Of a stretch of DNA of 64,000 nucleotides, positions 21,343-33,448 are shown piece by piece. The notes beneath the pieces are model-generated. The model was not told the DNA's origin and did no database searches. It saw only the letters and a program-made list of their open reading frames with translations. The stretch's first letter is position 1. Every line of letters starts with the position of its first letter. The stretch spans positions 1 to 64,000 of the forward strand of contig JADIIX010000047.1 in NCBI GenBank assembly GCA_027604505.1, written 5' to 3'. The position numbers were made by a program, and so were the translations under genes. The stretch comes from Gonapodya sp. JEL0774. Its lineage: Eukaryota; Monoblepharomycota; Monoblepharidomycetes; Monoblepharidales; Gonapodyaceae.

Positions 21343-24090
21343 ATGTCTGCACCCTTGCAGCAAAGACCTAGAGAGAAGCGGAGACGAAACCCACCGCCAA
21401 GGCCTGAGCGGTGAGCGTAATCTTTCACTTGCGGCTGTCATTGAACTATTTCCAGACTGGTTTGGTATTTTATGTCATCATCATTTCCTCGACTGCCAGA
21501 ACCAACGATCGATTGAGTAAACTGGAAGCAGTTCTTCGTGGCTCCACTGGCATCACAAAACGGTCACCCCTGCGAAACCGCTCTGGGGTCAAGAACTTGA
21601 CGTCGCAAACTACTCCATCACAGGAAACCACAAATGACCGCCTACGATCGCAATCGAGTTTATTTCTGCAAGATCAATCGTTTCAACGGCTATTGGGTCC
21701 TTCTGATCACGTGGATGCGGTGAATGGGCTTCCGTTGCGACTTTCCCAACTCCTCCCCCTCGAAATGCAACGGCTCATATTCAACCAGTCCCGATCTTAC
21801 GCCAACCCACTCCTTCGGTCTCTATCTATTTTCGACGACCTCCCGCCTCTCCCGGATGTCTTCGAGTGCAATAGACTGCTCTCGGCTTACTTTGAACGCA
21901 CTTCAAGCACCTTTTCGATAATGCATCGCGAACGATTCTTCCGGTCGAAGAGATTTAGACACCCAGCTCTACTTATGAGGTATTATATAGGCTGCATGTC
22001 TTAGCACATGCTAGTCATTGATGACTCCGTGCTTGGGAACTACGTCTCAGCGTTTTAAGTCTGGGGTGCCACTTCTGTCAGGAGGACCCCTCTTATTGCG
22101 TTGAGATGCAATCTAAGGTCGCCATCACTGAGCGACTAGCTCGTTTATTGAAGCACATCGCTGGGCAACCACCTAATCTTGACAAGGTTCAAACTTTGCT
22201 GCATGTCGCGATTTCGTTGCTGGCTGGTGCGCAGATGGGCGCTGCAGCTGTTGCCATGGCAGAGTGTATCAGCAACGTGCGGCTTATGAAAGAAGCAAAG
22301 CGTCATGTTCGCAAATATGAATCTGTGGTTGGCGACAGCGCAGAAACAGCCACAGATGTGGACGCACAATTGGTTGAGGAAGAGGAATCCAGAATTTTTT
22401 GGTTTGTGGCGTTCTTCGACATGATGATGGGCGCTTGGGTGAGTAAATCGGGCCCGTCCATTTCGCAAATGGAACTCCTAGAACTGCCCATGTAAGTGTG
22501 GTATCTGTTCCCGACCACTCCGGGTCAAGTCTCAAGCAATTTTTTGCCGTTTTCTCCACTCAAGTCCTTCTGGTGAATCATTGTGGTCATCAGGCCTAAA
22601 TGCTTTGATGACAACATCCAACCTCCGTACTCGCCCTACTCTGGCTCTCTTTATGGATCCCATCACATGGCCGCTTGAGTGCACTGCTAGCAACAACGCT
22701 TTGGGATCGTTTGCATTTACAGATGTTCTGAACGTGTATTGCTTCAGACAGGTGCTGGCATATGTAAGTGGATTCCCTTATCACATTCAACCTTTTTTGA
22801 CCATGAGAAGCACATGCACAAAATCATTGGACCATCATTCTCAGCGACATAAACCTTCTAATGAATTACACGCAGCCGTTACGTTCTCTCTCACAACTTG
22901 GTTTGCTCGGTTCCACAATGAGCTTGGACTCCCCGTCCCTGAGATCTCCACCAGTTTGGACTCACTGCCCCTGCTCCATCCTTGCCACGACGTAGTTGCT
23001 GCAACACCTTGGGCGCTGGCGCTTTTTGTGCAGTATCATTGCATGTGGGGTTTGTTCCTCTCACCTCTGCCAGGATCGGGGGATTTCGATCATGATGAGG
23101 TGGGATATTCGTTGAGTTTACACAGTAACCTATGATTCTGGCAACTGACATGGCATGATAAGATCTGTTCCGGTGGTGGTAATACCGCACCATTCATTCG
23201 TGCGTGGGTGGCAAGTCCGTCCTTTGTTATTTGCCTCGACCACGTTCGGATTGCTATCAGCGCTTTGGACAAGTTTCTCACTCTTCACGGTGAGAACATG
23301 TTTCAGGACTTGCTGTTCCCAGGAGGTGGCTTTGGATGTGAGTGCTTTTGATAGTTCAATGGCGTGTTGTGAACTTACACCCTGTTGGGATAATCTTCCG
23401 TATTGGTCGTAAAAGTGAGCATGTCTGTTCTGCCGCTCATTATCTCCGCCAAGGAGGCAATTTGTACCTATGAAGCATCTATTGGTACTTCACCAAATAC
23501 TGCATCGCAACCTCCACCGCAAGTCCTTCTACAGTTCCTCAGGGAGACTCGTGCTCAGATATTAACTGCCATCAAGGTATTGCATGTGCTTAGCAAAGGG
23601 CGTGGGCATTCAATCATGGATCGCGGAGTTGGTGAGCAGCTTTTCGGAGGATGAATGCGAAGCTGGAGCTGTGGCAGAGCAGGAAGCGTGCTGAACACAA
23701 CATGACATTTCTGTTCTCTCCAAACACCCCCCGCTGACATCAGTTGCCGCTCACTTGATCGAACGGCTGTTCAACTCCGTCATAAATTCCACTTCTCTTC
23801 GAGATACAAGCCGGCTGGTAGATTGGGTTGCTCGCGAGTCCACCAGTATCATCTGGCGCATGTACGAAGTGAGCTCAGGAGTAGCCTCACCAGATTGTGC
23901 AGTTGCCCCAGGAATTTTGAGAGGCATGCATCTTGAGAGTGCAGACGCTACTACAGGTGGCTCAACAACCTGGTCTGAGATTGGGACTTTGTTGACGAGA
24001 GTTGGAACTCCCGTAGTGAGATGGAACGCGGAAGTAGTTGTGGATTGTGGATTGGAGGTCGTTCAACAGGTCTTAGCGCAAGGGTACTAG
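21343..24090 (+). CDS. Fungal transcription-factor middle-homology-domain protein lacking an N-terminal Zn2Cys6 cluster
   Basis: Exon 1 (21343-21410) encodes only MSAPLQQRPREKRRRNPPPR and two more residues. Exon 2 (21500-21979) starts RTNDRLSKLEAVLRG, the coiled-coil linker that normally follows a Zn2Cys6 cluster, and goes on to LPPLPDVFECNRLLSAYFER and FSIMHRERFF, the start of the fungal regulator domain. Exon 3 (22051-22491) carries VLSLGCHFC, LLAGAQMGAAAVAMAECISN and the ELLELP block. Later pieces include TTWFARFHNELGLPVP (about 22890-22950), DHVRIAISALDKFL (about 23240), VLLQFLRETRAQILTAIK (about 23520) and the C-terminal frame to 24090. Exon joins after 22566 are uncertain because two frames are plausible near 22590-22670. 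Such pro­teins usually activate metabolic genes; without a zinc cluster DNA binding is unclear. Confidence 0.7.
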
Positions 24091-24793
24091 GCGCATGGCA
24101 CACGAACCCAGGAGCATCTTGGGATCATCGATCAAATGGATTATCCCAGCGGTTATCTGTACTGTTTTTCCAGTAGAAAATAGAGTAGATCAGCTGTTCT
24201 GATGCATGTACATATTTCATCTACTAGTGCATAGTTCTTTCGGATCCAATTTAGGAGTTAAAGGAAGCGCCAAAACTGAGATCCACCAAAATGACACGCC
24301 GCAGAAGCTGGGTGTGGAGTCAGGGTTGACTGGGCTATAAAGCTGCGAATTGAAATGATCAAATTGCATAAGTAAGTTTGGATCGATTATATTCTGAAGT
24401 TGCACATCGGTGGGTGCGAAGTGGCAGAAGTATTCGTCACCACTACGCTGCCGTGAGTGTGAAAACTCCCTCGGCTCCGCGGGACAACCCGCCCTCCAAA
24501 GCTTATCACTAGTGCAGCACACCACATCAAGTATGTGGAAAATTGGCTCTGTAGTGTACTTGCATTTTCTCGGGGTAATGTTTCGAAGACGACGCGTAAC
24601 GTGCACCGCCTGAAAAAGCAGCTAGAAATCTATTATCCCCTCCTAATATGGGTTGATGTGGTGAATGTGGTGGGTTTCGTTCGTGGGTTGGTGGGCGAGT
24701 GTTGTTGGGAGTACATAGGGGCAAACAAGTGTATGGAAAGCAACCACCAACCAGTCGCGAACCCACACAGACACTATTCGAAAAAACCTCACG
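24091..24793. other. Intergenic between the transcription-factor-domain gene and ZC3H15
   Basis: The longest frame (24217-24606, minus, 129 codons) has no recognisable motif and no supporting splice context. I leave it unannotated. The right-hand part is presumably the ZC3H15 promoter. Confidence 0.5.
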
Positions 24794-26416
24794 ATGCCGC
24801 CCAAAGCGTCCAGCAAATGTACGAAACTGATGCACATCCACACACTCGTTCGCGATCGATTCTGACGTGGGAAACCCCCCTTCCTTTCCCCCACAAACAG
24901 CGGAGCAGAAGCAGAAGGCCAAGATCGTGGAAGACAAGACGTTCGGTCTCAAGAACAAGAACAAATCGTCAAAGGTGGCCAAGTATGTCGAGCAGGTGAA
25001 AAAGCAGGTGGATCAGATGGGTAACAGGAAGGAGATGGTGGGTTGTTCTCCTGGTTTGAATCATCGGGGCCGGTGGGTGGGGTGTTGGTGCGATTCTTAG
25101 CAAGAACCCCACCCCGATGCCCATTTATTAGGAAGCAAAAGAGAAGGCGAAATTGGATTTAGCAGCACGGAAGAAGGCGGAGGAGGATAAGAAGAAGGAG
25201 ATGGCCGAGTTGTTCAAGCCGGTGCAGACGCAGAAGGTGCCGTTTGGTGAGTACCGCGGGCCCGACACAGCGAATGAAGTCGTCTTTCCTCAAAACATCC
25301 ACATCACTTTGTTCTCGTTCTCTTTGAAAGGCGTGGATCCGAAGACGGTCTTGTGTCAGTTTTTCAAGGCGGGCCACTGTGAGAAGGGGTCCAAGTGCAA
25401 GTTTTCGCACGACCTCAACATCGAAAAGAAGGCGGCAAAGATCGACTTGTACACTGACCAGCGAGAAAAGGGGAAAGAGAAAGAGAAGGAAGGTGTGTGC
25501 TTTTGTCCCACTTACCCCCCCGCCCACACCGAACCCAACCTGCGCATTGCATTCACCCACATTCAAACCCCGTGACACACTTCCAGATACTTCCGAATCT
25601 TGGGATCAGTCCAAACTCGAATCGGTCGTCAAGCAGAAACACGCAGCCGAAGCAGCAGTCAATGTGAACCGGCCGACCGACATCGTCTGCAAGTTCTTTA
25701 TCGACGCCATCGAAAGCGGCAAGTACGGATGGTTCTGGGTGTGCCCGAACGGAAACGACAAATGCAAATACCGGCACGCACTTCCGCCCGGATTCGTACT
25801 CAAAAAGAAGGAAACAGTGGAGGAGAGGATGGAGAGGGAGGAGCGCGAACGGGAGAACGAGATTTCGCTGGAGGAATTCCTTGAGACAGAGGTGAGTGGC
25901 TTTGTTGCCCGTGGTCTGCTCTGCTACCGAGCTCCTCTGGAACCTCCGTGCGTTCGGTGGGTCTAGCGACACAACCTTGGTCCCAACCTGACCCCAGTCA
26001 CACTCGAAACCTTCACGGCCTGGAAGCAACGCCGTAAAGAAGCCGCTAAAGCTTCCGCTGAACAAGCGGCAAAGGATCGTGAGGAGGCGTATCGGAAACA
26101 GAAGGCGGGCGGAAAGGCGGCGATGCAATTCTCGGGCAGAGAGCTGTTCGACTTCAACCCCGAATGGCAACAACAGGACGACGGAGAAGCGGTGGAAGAG
26201 TACGAGCGGGACGAGTCTGTGCATGAGGATGACGACGAGGAGTCAGATTCAGACGAGAACGACGATGGGTCGGACGCCGGGGAACCGCGTGCCAACGGAT
26301 CGCGGGCGTACGAGCCTGGTGAAGGGTCGTCCGCTGGACCAGCAGGAAATGGAGATGTTGTGGATGAGGACTTGTTTGCAGCCGAAGATGTAGGAGACGA
26401 TGACGATGAGGACTAA
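24794..26416 (+). CDS. CCCH zinc-finger protein ZC3H15/Tma46 (DRG family regulatory protein 1)
   Basis: Six exons close in frame: 24794-24818, 24901-25037, 25132-25246, 25331-25492, 25587-25891 and 25967-26416, giving 397 residues. The N-terminus [28 protein letters not shown] is diagnostic. Two CCCH fingers follow: [19 protein letters not shown] and [14 protein letters not shown]... with [12 protein letters not shown]. The helical DFRP segment (LEEFLETE, then [13 protein letters not shown]) binds and stabilises the translational GTPase DRG1/Rbg1 on ribosomes. The tail is highly acidic. It converges on the carrier gene, with 57 bp between stop codons. Confidence 0.93.
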
Positions 26417-26473
26417 TGAGAACCAAACCATGAAAGGGGTTCTGGATGCAATATGTATATTGGTTGAAGTAGT

Positions 26474-27970
26474 CTACGGATCTATGTGTGTGAACCACTG
26501 CTTTTTCAGTTGTTCGAGACATATAAATGTCACGACTGTATGCGGACCGATTCGCAGCCACATGGGCATGAACTACATCGAAAAATACAAGCAGAGCACC
26601 AAAGAAATGGACATGAGAAAGATGTACAGAGTGATAGAGTTCGCGTTGATGTCAACTCACCCCTTTGAGGATATTTAGAGTAAGTGTGGTAAGTGTGAAC
26701 GAAAGACCACGAATAAGGACGTGTCGTCAGAAGACAGCACCAAACTCAACTACGACCAAACACGGCACCTTTCCATAACGCCAGTATACCCTCGTCTTTT
26801 ACTGTTTCGACGAGACAATGAATCGCACTCCGATACACAACGCCCGATGTTAGCGCACTCCCTGTTGTCTTGGGAGCAGCTGCGGCGTAATATCTACAAG
26901 ATGCGAGCCCTTAAGACAACAGATATAATGGTTGAAATGGAGACATAATAAGCTCACCGAACCATCACTGTGTCAATTGGGGTCATGGTGCACGCGACCT
27001 GCGAATGCCACGCGCACTCAGGCACCCGATAGAACAAAAATGCTGTTTTCAGGCCCATGACTCACTCCGAAGCCTCCAAGCATACTGCTCAGGAAGTGCA
27101 TCAAGATACCGTCCTCAATCCCCAGCTTCCTGACTTGAGCCTTGGCCCAATCGTAAGTTGCAAACTGCGTTGCGCCACCGACGCCAGTTCGCACACCAGA
27201 TGCTACGCTACCGTGGAAAAGTCCTTTCACACCCCCCTCCTTCTGGTAGATTTTCAGCAACATTGCCAGCATGCTCTCGCTTTGTCCGATTCTCGACCCA
27301 GCACCGACTGTCGTTGCCTGTAGGCGAGTTTTGACCAGCATGATGGGAGAGGAATACCAGTTTGCCAGGAATCCTGCGACGAAACCGGCAAGGGCGTTTA
27401 AAGGGACGCTCGTTCGGGGTGCAGAAGGATTTCGTCCAAACGCATTGTAAACGACCTCTTTCAGTGGATCATACATCCCAAATCTGAGAACGTGAAGCGC
27501 GTCAACCCAACCAGAAGTGTGCCAATCGGGATGTTGGGTAAAACCGACTCACCGTGCCCCATTCATCATTACTTGATACACATATGCTGACATGAGTCCT
27601 CGTTGGATTCCTCGCAACCCTTCGTTTCTCAAAATACTTAAGGTGACCTTTGACAGGGTCGGTCTGTTAGCATCTGTCACCAAAGCTCCTGAGAGCTTTA
27701 TGGCAGTCTGATCCATCTGCAACCGAGTCTTGACAACCTGACAGGTCGATTCGACTGAGCTCTGCAATTATTGAGAAGAAAATACCGCAATCGCCTTACA
27801 TCAAATGGATTGGAGGCCGTGACAGCTGCACAACTAGCAATCGACCCAAGGAGAAGACCGACGGGAAGACTCATTGTCCGATTCCGGTACGTTGGCGGCA
27901 CGGGGGGTGGCGGCAGCAAAACGGGAACGGAAGGCGAATCGCTTGATGGAGACATGGCTGCCGCAGACAA
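26474..27970 (-). CDS. Mitochondrial carrier of the oxaloacetate carrier type (Oac1 / SLC25A34/35-like)
   Basis: Six exons close in frame: 27970-27800, 27737-27553, 27483-27066, 26998-26958, 26893-26764 and 26572-26474, giving 347 residues. SLPVGLLLGSIASCAAV begins helix 1, followed by the first signature NPFDVVKTRLQ, the second SPIMLVKTRLQAT and the third MTPIDTVMVR. Other repeat features are LRNEGLRGIQRGL, YQKEGGVKGLFHG and DEGILALWKGA, then WLRIGPHTVVTF in the last helix. The 'SLPVG..LG' start resembles SLC25A34/35 and Oac1, which exchange oxaloacetate, sulfate or related anions across the inner membrane; the substrate is inferred. The donor after 26764 is weak (gtgttt) but required by phase. 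Met at 27955 or 27874 are alternative starts. Confidence 0.88.
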
Positions 27971-28242
27971 TTGCGGACGATTTTGTCGTATGCAGGACTG
28001 TGGTCTGAGGGCAGGACAGTTTCAGGGGCCGATAGGCACGGTCGAAAGGGCACAGGATGCATACAATACACTCGTACAATCATGCTGGTAACGAAGTTAG
28101 TAGTACATATGTGAAAAGATTAGATTACTAATAAGTCTGCATATCGTTGCTTTTGTTTTGTCGCCGGACCCCCTTGACAAACTCATCCCATCCTCCATTC
28201 ACGAAAAGCGAGGAAAGTGCTCAGCTGAATTCGATATGACAA

Positions 28243-29010
28243 TTACGTGGCTGCAACCATATCAATTGGAGTCCTAGATGCACTCACTGCCCACAAAAAC
28301 ATTGAAAAGTATCCGCAGGTGAAAGAGGCCGTCCTGGCTGTACAGGACAGGTTCGCCCAGTCCCAACATCCGTTCGCGGCCATTGCAGTCGACCCAGCGA
28401 AGAAGAAGAAGGACCACAATGCAGAAGACGCGATCTGTATAAACAAAGTGTTATCGCCGGACAATACCAATTGGAGAGGACGGGTTGCAACGAACCGCAA
28501 ATCTGCCGTTTGTCCAGTCTCCGATTGAGTCAACGGCGTACCCAACAATGAACTGTGGCATTTAGGGCAAGCAGAACTTTCCATGGGTATTCTCTTCGAC
28601 TGGAATCCGCCAAAGGTAACTCACAACCATATCCAGCACCCAAGCGACGACGCCGACAAAGATCATAAAGCCTAAAGTTGTCGTGCCAACATGGGGTCAA
28701 AGGGGAGAACCCAGACCACCGAAGAACCCATTTTTCCCATTTTCACCTGTGTATGAGATGGGGATTCCACTCGCATAGCTCGCTGAAGTGGAGAAGGCGA
28801 TGAGTGCGAAAAGCCACTGAGGTTGGGCAACTTTGATGAGTGACCGGGCGGCGCACTCATGGAAACACCGAGACCAATCACCTCAAGCATGCGAACAACA
28901 GTCCGTGGCTGTCGAGCTACGTCACTGTCAGGCGCCAGTTTGCGTTTGAAGGGATGGCCATGCGGGTCGACATAACGCCGGCACGCAGAACGGAGAGGTG
29001 GAGTTTTCAA
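28243..29010 (-). CDS. Four-helix membrane protein, MARVEL/synaptogyrin-like
   Basis: Five short exons close in frame: 29010-28867, 28816-28717, 28671-28625, 28552-28463 and 28434-28243, giving 190 residues. A basic N-terminus is followed by four hydrophobic helices: VIGLGWLFALIAFSTSASY, GGFMIFVGVVAWVLDMVFIV, IASSALWSFFFFAGSTAMAA and TASFTCGYFSMFLWAVSA. The loop after helix 1 is polar (YTGENGKNGFFGG). The Cys pair and the 'A..F......LW..S' last helix resemble MARVEL proteins such as synaptogyrin, which shape vesicle or apposed membranes. The family call rests on pattern, not alignment. Intron 2 is only 45 nt. It shares a 220-bp divergent upstream region with cytochrome b5 copy 1. Confidence 0.65.
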
Positions 29011-29230
29011 CGAATCAGTCCTTTTGAAATAGCAACGGCAAGGAGATTGGCATGGCGGTACGTGATGCGCACATGAATGCCATGGTATGATATCTTTTGC
29101 TGAAGTATTGATGGGTTTTGTCTGGACAAACGTTGTCTGGGTTCAGACCCCAACCGATTGTGGCACGGCCTTGCCCTAACAGGGGGTTCTGCGTTCTCCG
29201 CTCACTGCGGGCCGATTTTCGATTTGCACA

Positions 29231-30255
29231 ATGTCTGTACCAACACCAGAAAACCCGTCCAGCGTTCCAATCACATGGGAGACCATCAAAGCCTTCAACA
29301 CGAGGAAGAAATGCTGGATGGTGATTCACAAGGTTCGTTGCAATCTTCACTCCTTTGTGTGTTCGATTACTCTCGCCACCACATCGATTGGGCGGCATCT
29401 TCTTGGGGTTACGTCTTCGGGTGGATTGGAGACGGGCGATCACGGAGGATTTCGTCCCTGGTGTTCTTTCTGGGGTGTCGCTTCACCTTCTAATCTCCGG
29501 GCTCCCTCGTCCTGCGCCTGTGGACTTATCTTGATAAAAGTAGAAGGTCTATGATGTTTCGAAGTTTCTGGATGAGGTGCGTTTGGCTCCTTGCAGCGTA
29601 ATTATTTGATAAAAACCATATGAAGTCTCTGTCTCTCATCCAGCGTGAGTCGAACACAACAAGTTCTGGTATTCATTCAATCATCTCAGTTTGATTTCGC
29701 TTGAAAAGATCCCGGCGGTGAGGAAGTGATGGTAGAAGTCGCGGGTCAGGATGGTGAGTGCGTCTCTGTGATCACTGCCCCTTTGCCATCCTAAAACCTT
29801 ATAATGGGAAACAGCCACGGAGGGATTCGATGAAGGTATGACAGCAAACCAGAGCTCGGAGTTCGTGTCTAGTACCGAGCGGTTGTTCACGTTCTCTTTT
29901 GCTTGATCTCCCTCACTGCATTGGCAGTGGGGCACTCCAAAGACGCCATAGAGATGGTAAGAAGTCCACAGTGAATTCTGTAGTCCGATTCGCCAATCAC
30001 TTTTGCCTTTTCTTCCCTTTTCTGTGCCCGTAGCTGAAGGATTGGTACATTGGTGACCTCGCCGAGGACGCCGCGGCGCCCAAGGCCGAGGCGGCACCAG
30101 TGGTCAAGAAACAGGCAGCAGGCACCGCCATCGCAGACTGGGTCGCGGAGACGATCAATGTGGTGTCTGCAAAATGGATCGCTCTTCCTTATCCGTTTAA
30201 GCTCGGCGTTTATGGACTCGCTATCTTCGCCGTCTATATGAAGAACCGGCACTGA
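29231..30255 (+). CDS. Cytochrome b5 copy 1, tail-anchored, with a defect at the HPGG heme-ligand codon
   Basis: Six exons: 29231-29332, 29547-29576, 29709-29753, 29815-29835, 29928-29956 and 30034-30255. They spell SVPTPENPSSVPITWETIKA, KVYDVSKFLDE, PGGEEVMVEVAGQD, ATEGFDE, VGHSKDAIEM and LKDWYIGDLAED, ending in a hydrophobic tail anchor (FKLGVYGLAIFAVYMKNRH). The second heme ligand (His in VGHS) is present. The first, the His of HPGG, is not: exon 3 begins AG|ATCCCGGC, one base short of the expected histidine codon, so the joined frame shifts. Apart from that base the other junctions fit a 149-residue protein. Either the gene is broken, an unusual splice site is used (Asp instead of His), or the base is a sequencing error. 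Cytochrome b5 donates electrons to ER lipid desaturases and hydroxylases. Confidence 0.75.
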
Positions 30256-30419
30256 AATGATTATATGTAGATGGGGAACATATGTGGTAGACTTGTAGAT
30301 CCTACTAGGCTTGTAATCTGAAACACTAACAAATAACTTTTCACACAGCGCTCTGTCGCCAATACGTATTGACATCGAAAACACCGGACCAAAATCTGAC
30401 ATCTCAAAATAGGCGATCG

Positions 30420-31915
30420 ATGGATGCTGCCGTGCGTTTCTCAGGTAAAGAAGACCGCGCGTCGGATGCAGATTACATTGCCGTGACATTTCACTGGACC
30501 TTTGATTCTCTGAATCGGCGACCCATCAGAGGTGTTCAAGGCTGGCAGGGTAGCAGTCATCCTTGGTTCTGCGAGTGGTATTGGACGAGAGGTGATTGAA
30601 TGGCGTGTCATCAACGATCGGGATCGGGAACTCAACCGTCTGTGAAGGCTGCCAAACGTTTCGCAGGACTGGGAATGCGAGTTGCCATGGGCGACAACGA
30701 AGAAGCAGAACTTCGTGAGTCAGCTGAGAAAATACGAAAAGGACTCGGAACTTTCCCGGGGACGAATGTTATTTCCCACACGGTGGATGTGGCATCGCCG
30801 GCATCAATCTCCGCGTTCCACGAGAAGGTCAAAGCCGCTTTTGGAGAGAAAGTTCACGTCTTAATGTGTAATGCAGGGTGAGTCGGTGCGTTTGAAGATT
30901 TTAATCATTGTTTGTTACAGTGTGACCCTGTTACAGAACTGGGGTTGGCACTGGAGCCCTGGGAGAAAGGTCCAAATGGGATAAGACTCTCAATGTTAAC
31001 ATGTGGGGCGTCATCAATGGCTGCCAAGAGTTTGTTCCAGATATGATCAAGGGTGGGGAACCTGGTTTTGTGTAAGTGGATCGGGAGTGTGCAATCTATT
31101 CACTTTTCGATCGAAATCATCATCGGAAATCGTCTTTGCTTTAGAATCAACACTGGCTCAAAGCAGGGTATCACGTGTCCACCAGGTGCGTTCCCTGCTC
31201 TGTTGTTCCTCCTTACACGTGTAAATTCAAATGCATTCCTTTGATCAGGAAATCTATCTTACAATGTTTCAAAAGCTGCCGTAAAAGCTTACACCGAGGG
31301 ATTAGCCCACGAGCTCCGTTCCGCTTCAACGAACGCCGACCAAAAGCTCACGTCGGCCCTTCTTGTTCCCGGCTGGGTCAATACGGGAATAAGCTTCAAG
31401 ACCCAAAGGGATACTCTCGGCGAAAGCTTCAACCCAGATATTCATGTTCGTTCGTGGGAAGGAAAGCCAGCAGCAGTGAGTTTTTGTTTCGCGGTTTGTG
31501 TTGTGCCTGTGCACTCCATATCATTCTCGGCGTGATTTTTGGACAGGGGGCGTGGATGCCAGATCAACTGATCGACTATATGTTGGAGAAACTGAAAATA
31601 GGACAGTTTTACATTATTTGCCCTGATCATGAAGTTTCGGAGCTCACAGATAAGAAGCGTATCATGTGGGCAGCAGGAGACATTGCTCTCAATAGGACAG
31701 TGAGTAGGCTGTCTTCAATTGTTTTCAAGTGGAAGGGAGGGATTTCTCATAAGCTAACACTACTTTACCGGTAGCCACTCTCCCGGTGGGACCCGCAGTA
31801 TGCCAACGCATTCAAAGACGTGAGTCCGTCGTTGAACTTTTTCTCTATCCTGGGTTTTGTCTAACATTCTCCTCAGTACATGGCAAAAGACGGTTATGAG
31901 CAAGGAAGCTTGTAA
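30420..31915 (+). CDS. Short-chain dehydrogenase/reductase (classical SDR)
   Basis: Nine exons close exactly to 318 residues: 30420-30444, 30530-30591, 30648-30877, 30937-31071, 31145-31185, 31249-31475, 31547-31699, 31775-31819 and 31877-31915. The Rossmann motif is GSASGIGRE (usual TGxxxGIG), followed by the acidic GDNEEAE region after strand 2, DVASPAS, CNAG, NVNMWGVINGCQEF and VINTGSKQG. The catalytic motif is YNVSK (YxxxK), with VPGWVNTGI after it. No transit peptide or membrane helix is seen. The Gly-to-Ser change at the first motif position is tolerated in several SDRs. Substrate cannot be told from sequence. It is tail to tail with the hydroxyacid dehydrogenase gene, with 20 bp between stops. 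Confidence 0.88.
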
Positions 31916-31935
31916 TGATGCGTGTATCAATAAAA

Positions 31936-33350
31936 TTAACGCAACGTCACTTCTGAGAACATTGGCTTGTCCGAGAGACATTCCACGACATTGCGCACTG
32001 CTGACGTTTGAGCATCTGAAAGGGGTTCGGCACAATCACCTCCCATGTGAGGTAAGAGTATCACCTGCGGGAATTGAAGCAGTTCGCTGTTCAAGGGAAG
32101 AGGCTCAGGGGTCATCACATCAAGTCCGGCAGCTGATTTGAAGCACATGTGATTAGATTCATTCACAACGAGTTTTGCGGACAAAAGACACACCAGCTGG
32201 TTTTCCTTCCCTTAAACTCCGAATCAAATCGTCTTGTACTATGATGGCACCTCTTCCGACATTCACAAGAACACTGTTTGATTTAAGTAGTTGAAGTTTT
32301 TGGTAGTTTATCAAGCCTTCTGTCGAGGGATTGAGGTCAGTTGCTACGACGAACACGTCTGCAGCCTGTAAGACATCATCTAAGCTACCGATGTAGCCAC
32401 AGTAATCAGCACCATGGATGCCGGCCAGGAAAGCCTCAGCTTCCTCCTTACGAGTGCGGCTAAAGTAGTAAGCATGAGCATCAAAGCTTGCTTCGTGAAT
32501 GAAGCTTCAGCTCACCTGTGATAAATTATTCGTCGCAAGCCAAAACCAGAGAGACGTTTCGCAATGCCGAATCCCACATTTCCGAAACCCAAGAACCCTA
32601 CGGTTTTTCCAAGGAGAGATACACCCCCAAAGAATTGAAGGTCACCGCTCCATCCAGACCACTGAACGTCGTTTGTCAGTCACCATCTTCTGAATATGGA
32701 GATCAGACAGACATACATTACCCTCCTCCAAATACTTTCGAGCGATCGAAGTACGACGGCACGCCCCAATGATCAGATGAACTCCTATCTCCGCTGTTGC
32801 ATCCGATAATTGGGATTTCCCGGCATTCCCGAGTCGGATATGGTTATCTTTCAAATACTGTGTGTCCAAATAATTGTAACCTATTCAAGAACGTCCCAAC
32901 TTTGTTACCATTGCATAATAATGTTCGGGTGCAATGGGTTCTCACCAATCGAATCCACACTAACGACCTGAAGCGTCGGGGAAGCAGCACGGATGATTTC
33001 CATGATGATTCGGCCTTGAGGCCATAAGCTCACGATTCCAGCCACTCCCTTGGCTCGCTTGCGAAATGGCGTTCCAGAACTGAGAGTAAGATCGGGCTTC
33101 GAGCAAAAGCATCACCGGCATTTCACCAACCTCGAGAAGCTCCTCCTTGCTCCAAGGCTCTTTCCCCTGAACGACATCAATGGTGAATCTGTGGATCGCT
33201 CGATGAGCTCCATGTTCTTCCTCCCCAGATCTTGCCCATCAGAAATGTTGATCGTGCTCACGAAGGGTAGTCTTCCAATATTTTCAATGCGCTTTCGAAG
33301 AGAACTCCAGTAACTAGAATCCTCTTCTTCGTGAATGAAGTGGATGTCAT
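31936..33350 (-). CDS. D-isomer-specific 2-hydroxyacid dehydrogenase, GRHPR-like (glyoxylate/hydroxypyruvate reductase)
   Basis: Seven or more exons. The N-terminus KRILVTGVLFESALKILEDY at 33350 is followed by TIDVVQGKEPWSKEELLE, KGVAGIVSLWPQGR, VVSVDSIGYNYLDTQYLKDN and LSDATAEIGVHLIIGACRR. The NAD(P) fold motif is GFGNVGFGIAKRL. The catalytic set is present: Arg in LVNVGRGAIIVQDDL, Glu in PEPLP, and His in VILLPHMG. The order matches GRHPR, which reduces glyoxylate and hydroxypyruvate using NADPH or NADH. The donor gtatgt after EEGN joins WSGWSGD in phase. The gene ends FSEVTLR. The exon 1 to 2 join (acceptor ccacag) was chosen by phase. Confidence 0.85.
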
Positions 33351-33448
33351 TCTCTCACACGGGGACACCAATTAGTATTCTATACGTCCTATGGAGCTTT
33401 AACATAACACTCAAAAATTGACAGTCACACAAAAAAATTCAACAAAAT

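Noticed and set aside
24217-24606. 129-codon minus-strand frame
   Set aside because: No family motif, no splice partners and no positional support; probably chance.
29015-29443. 142-codon minus-strand frame
   Set aside because: It is antisense to exon 1 of cytochrome b5 copy 1 and has no motif.
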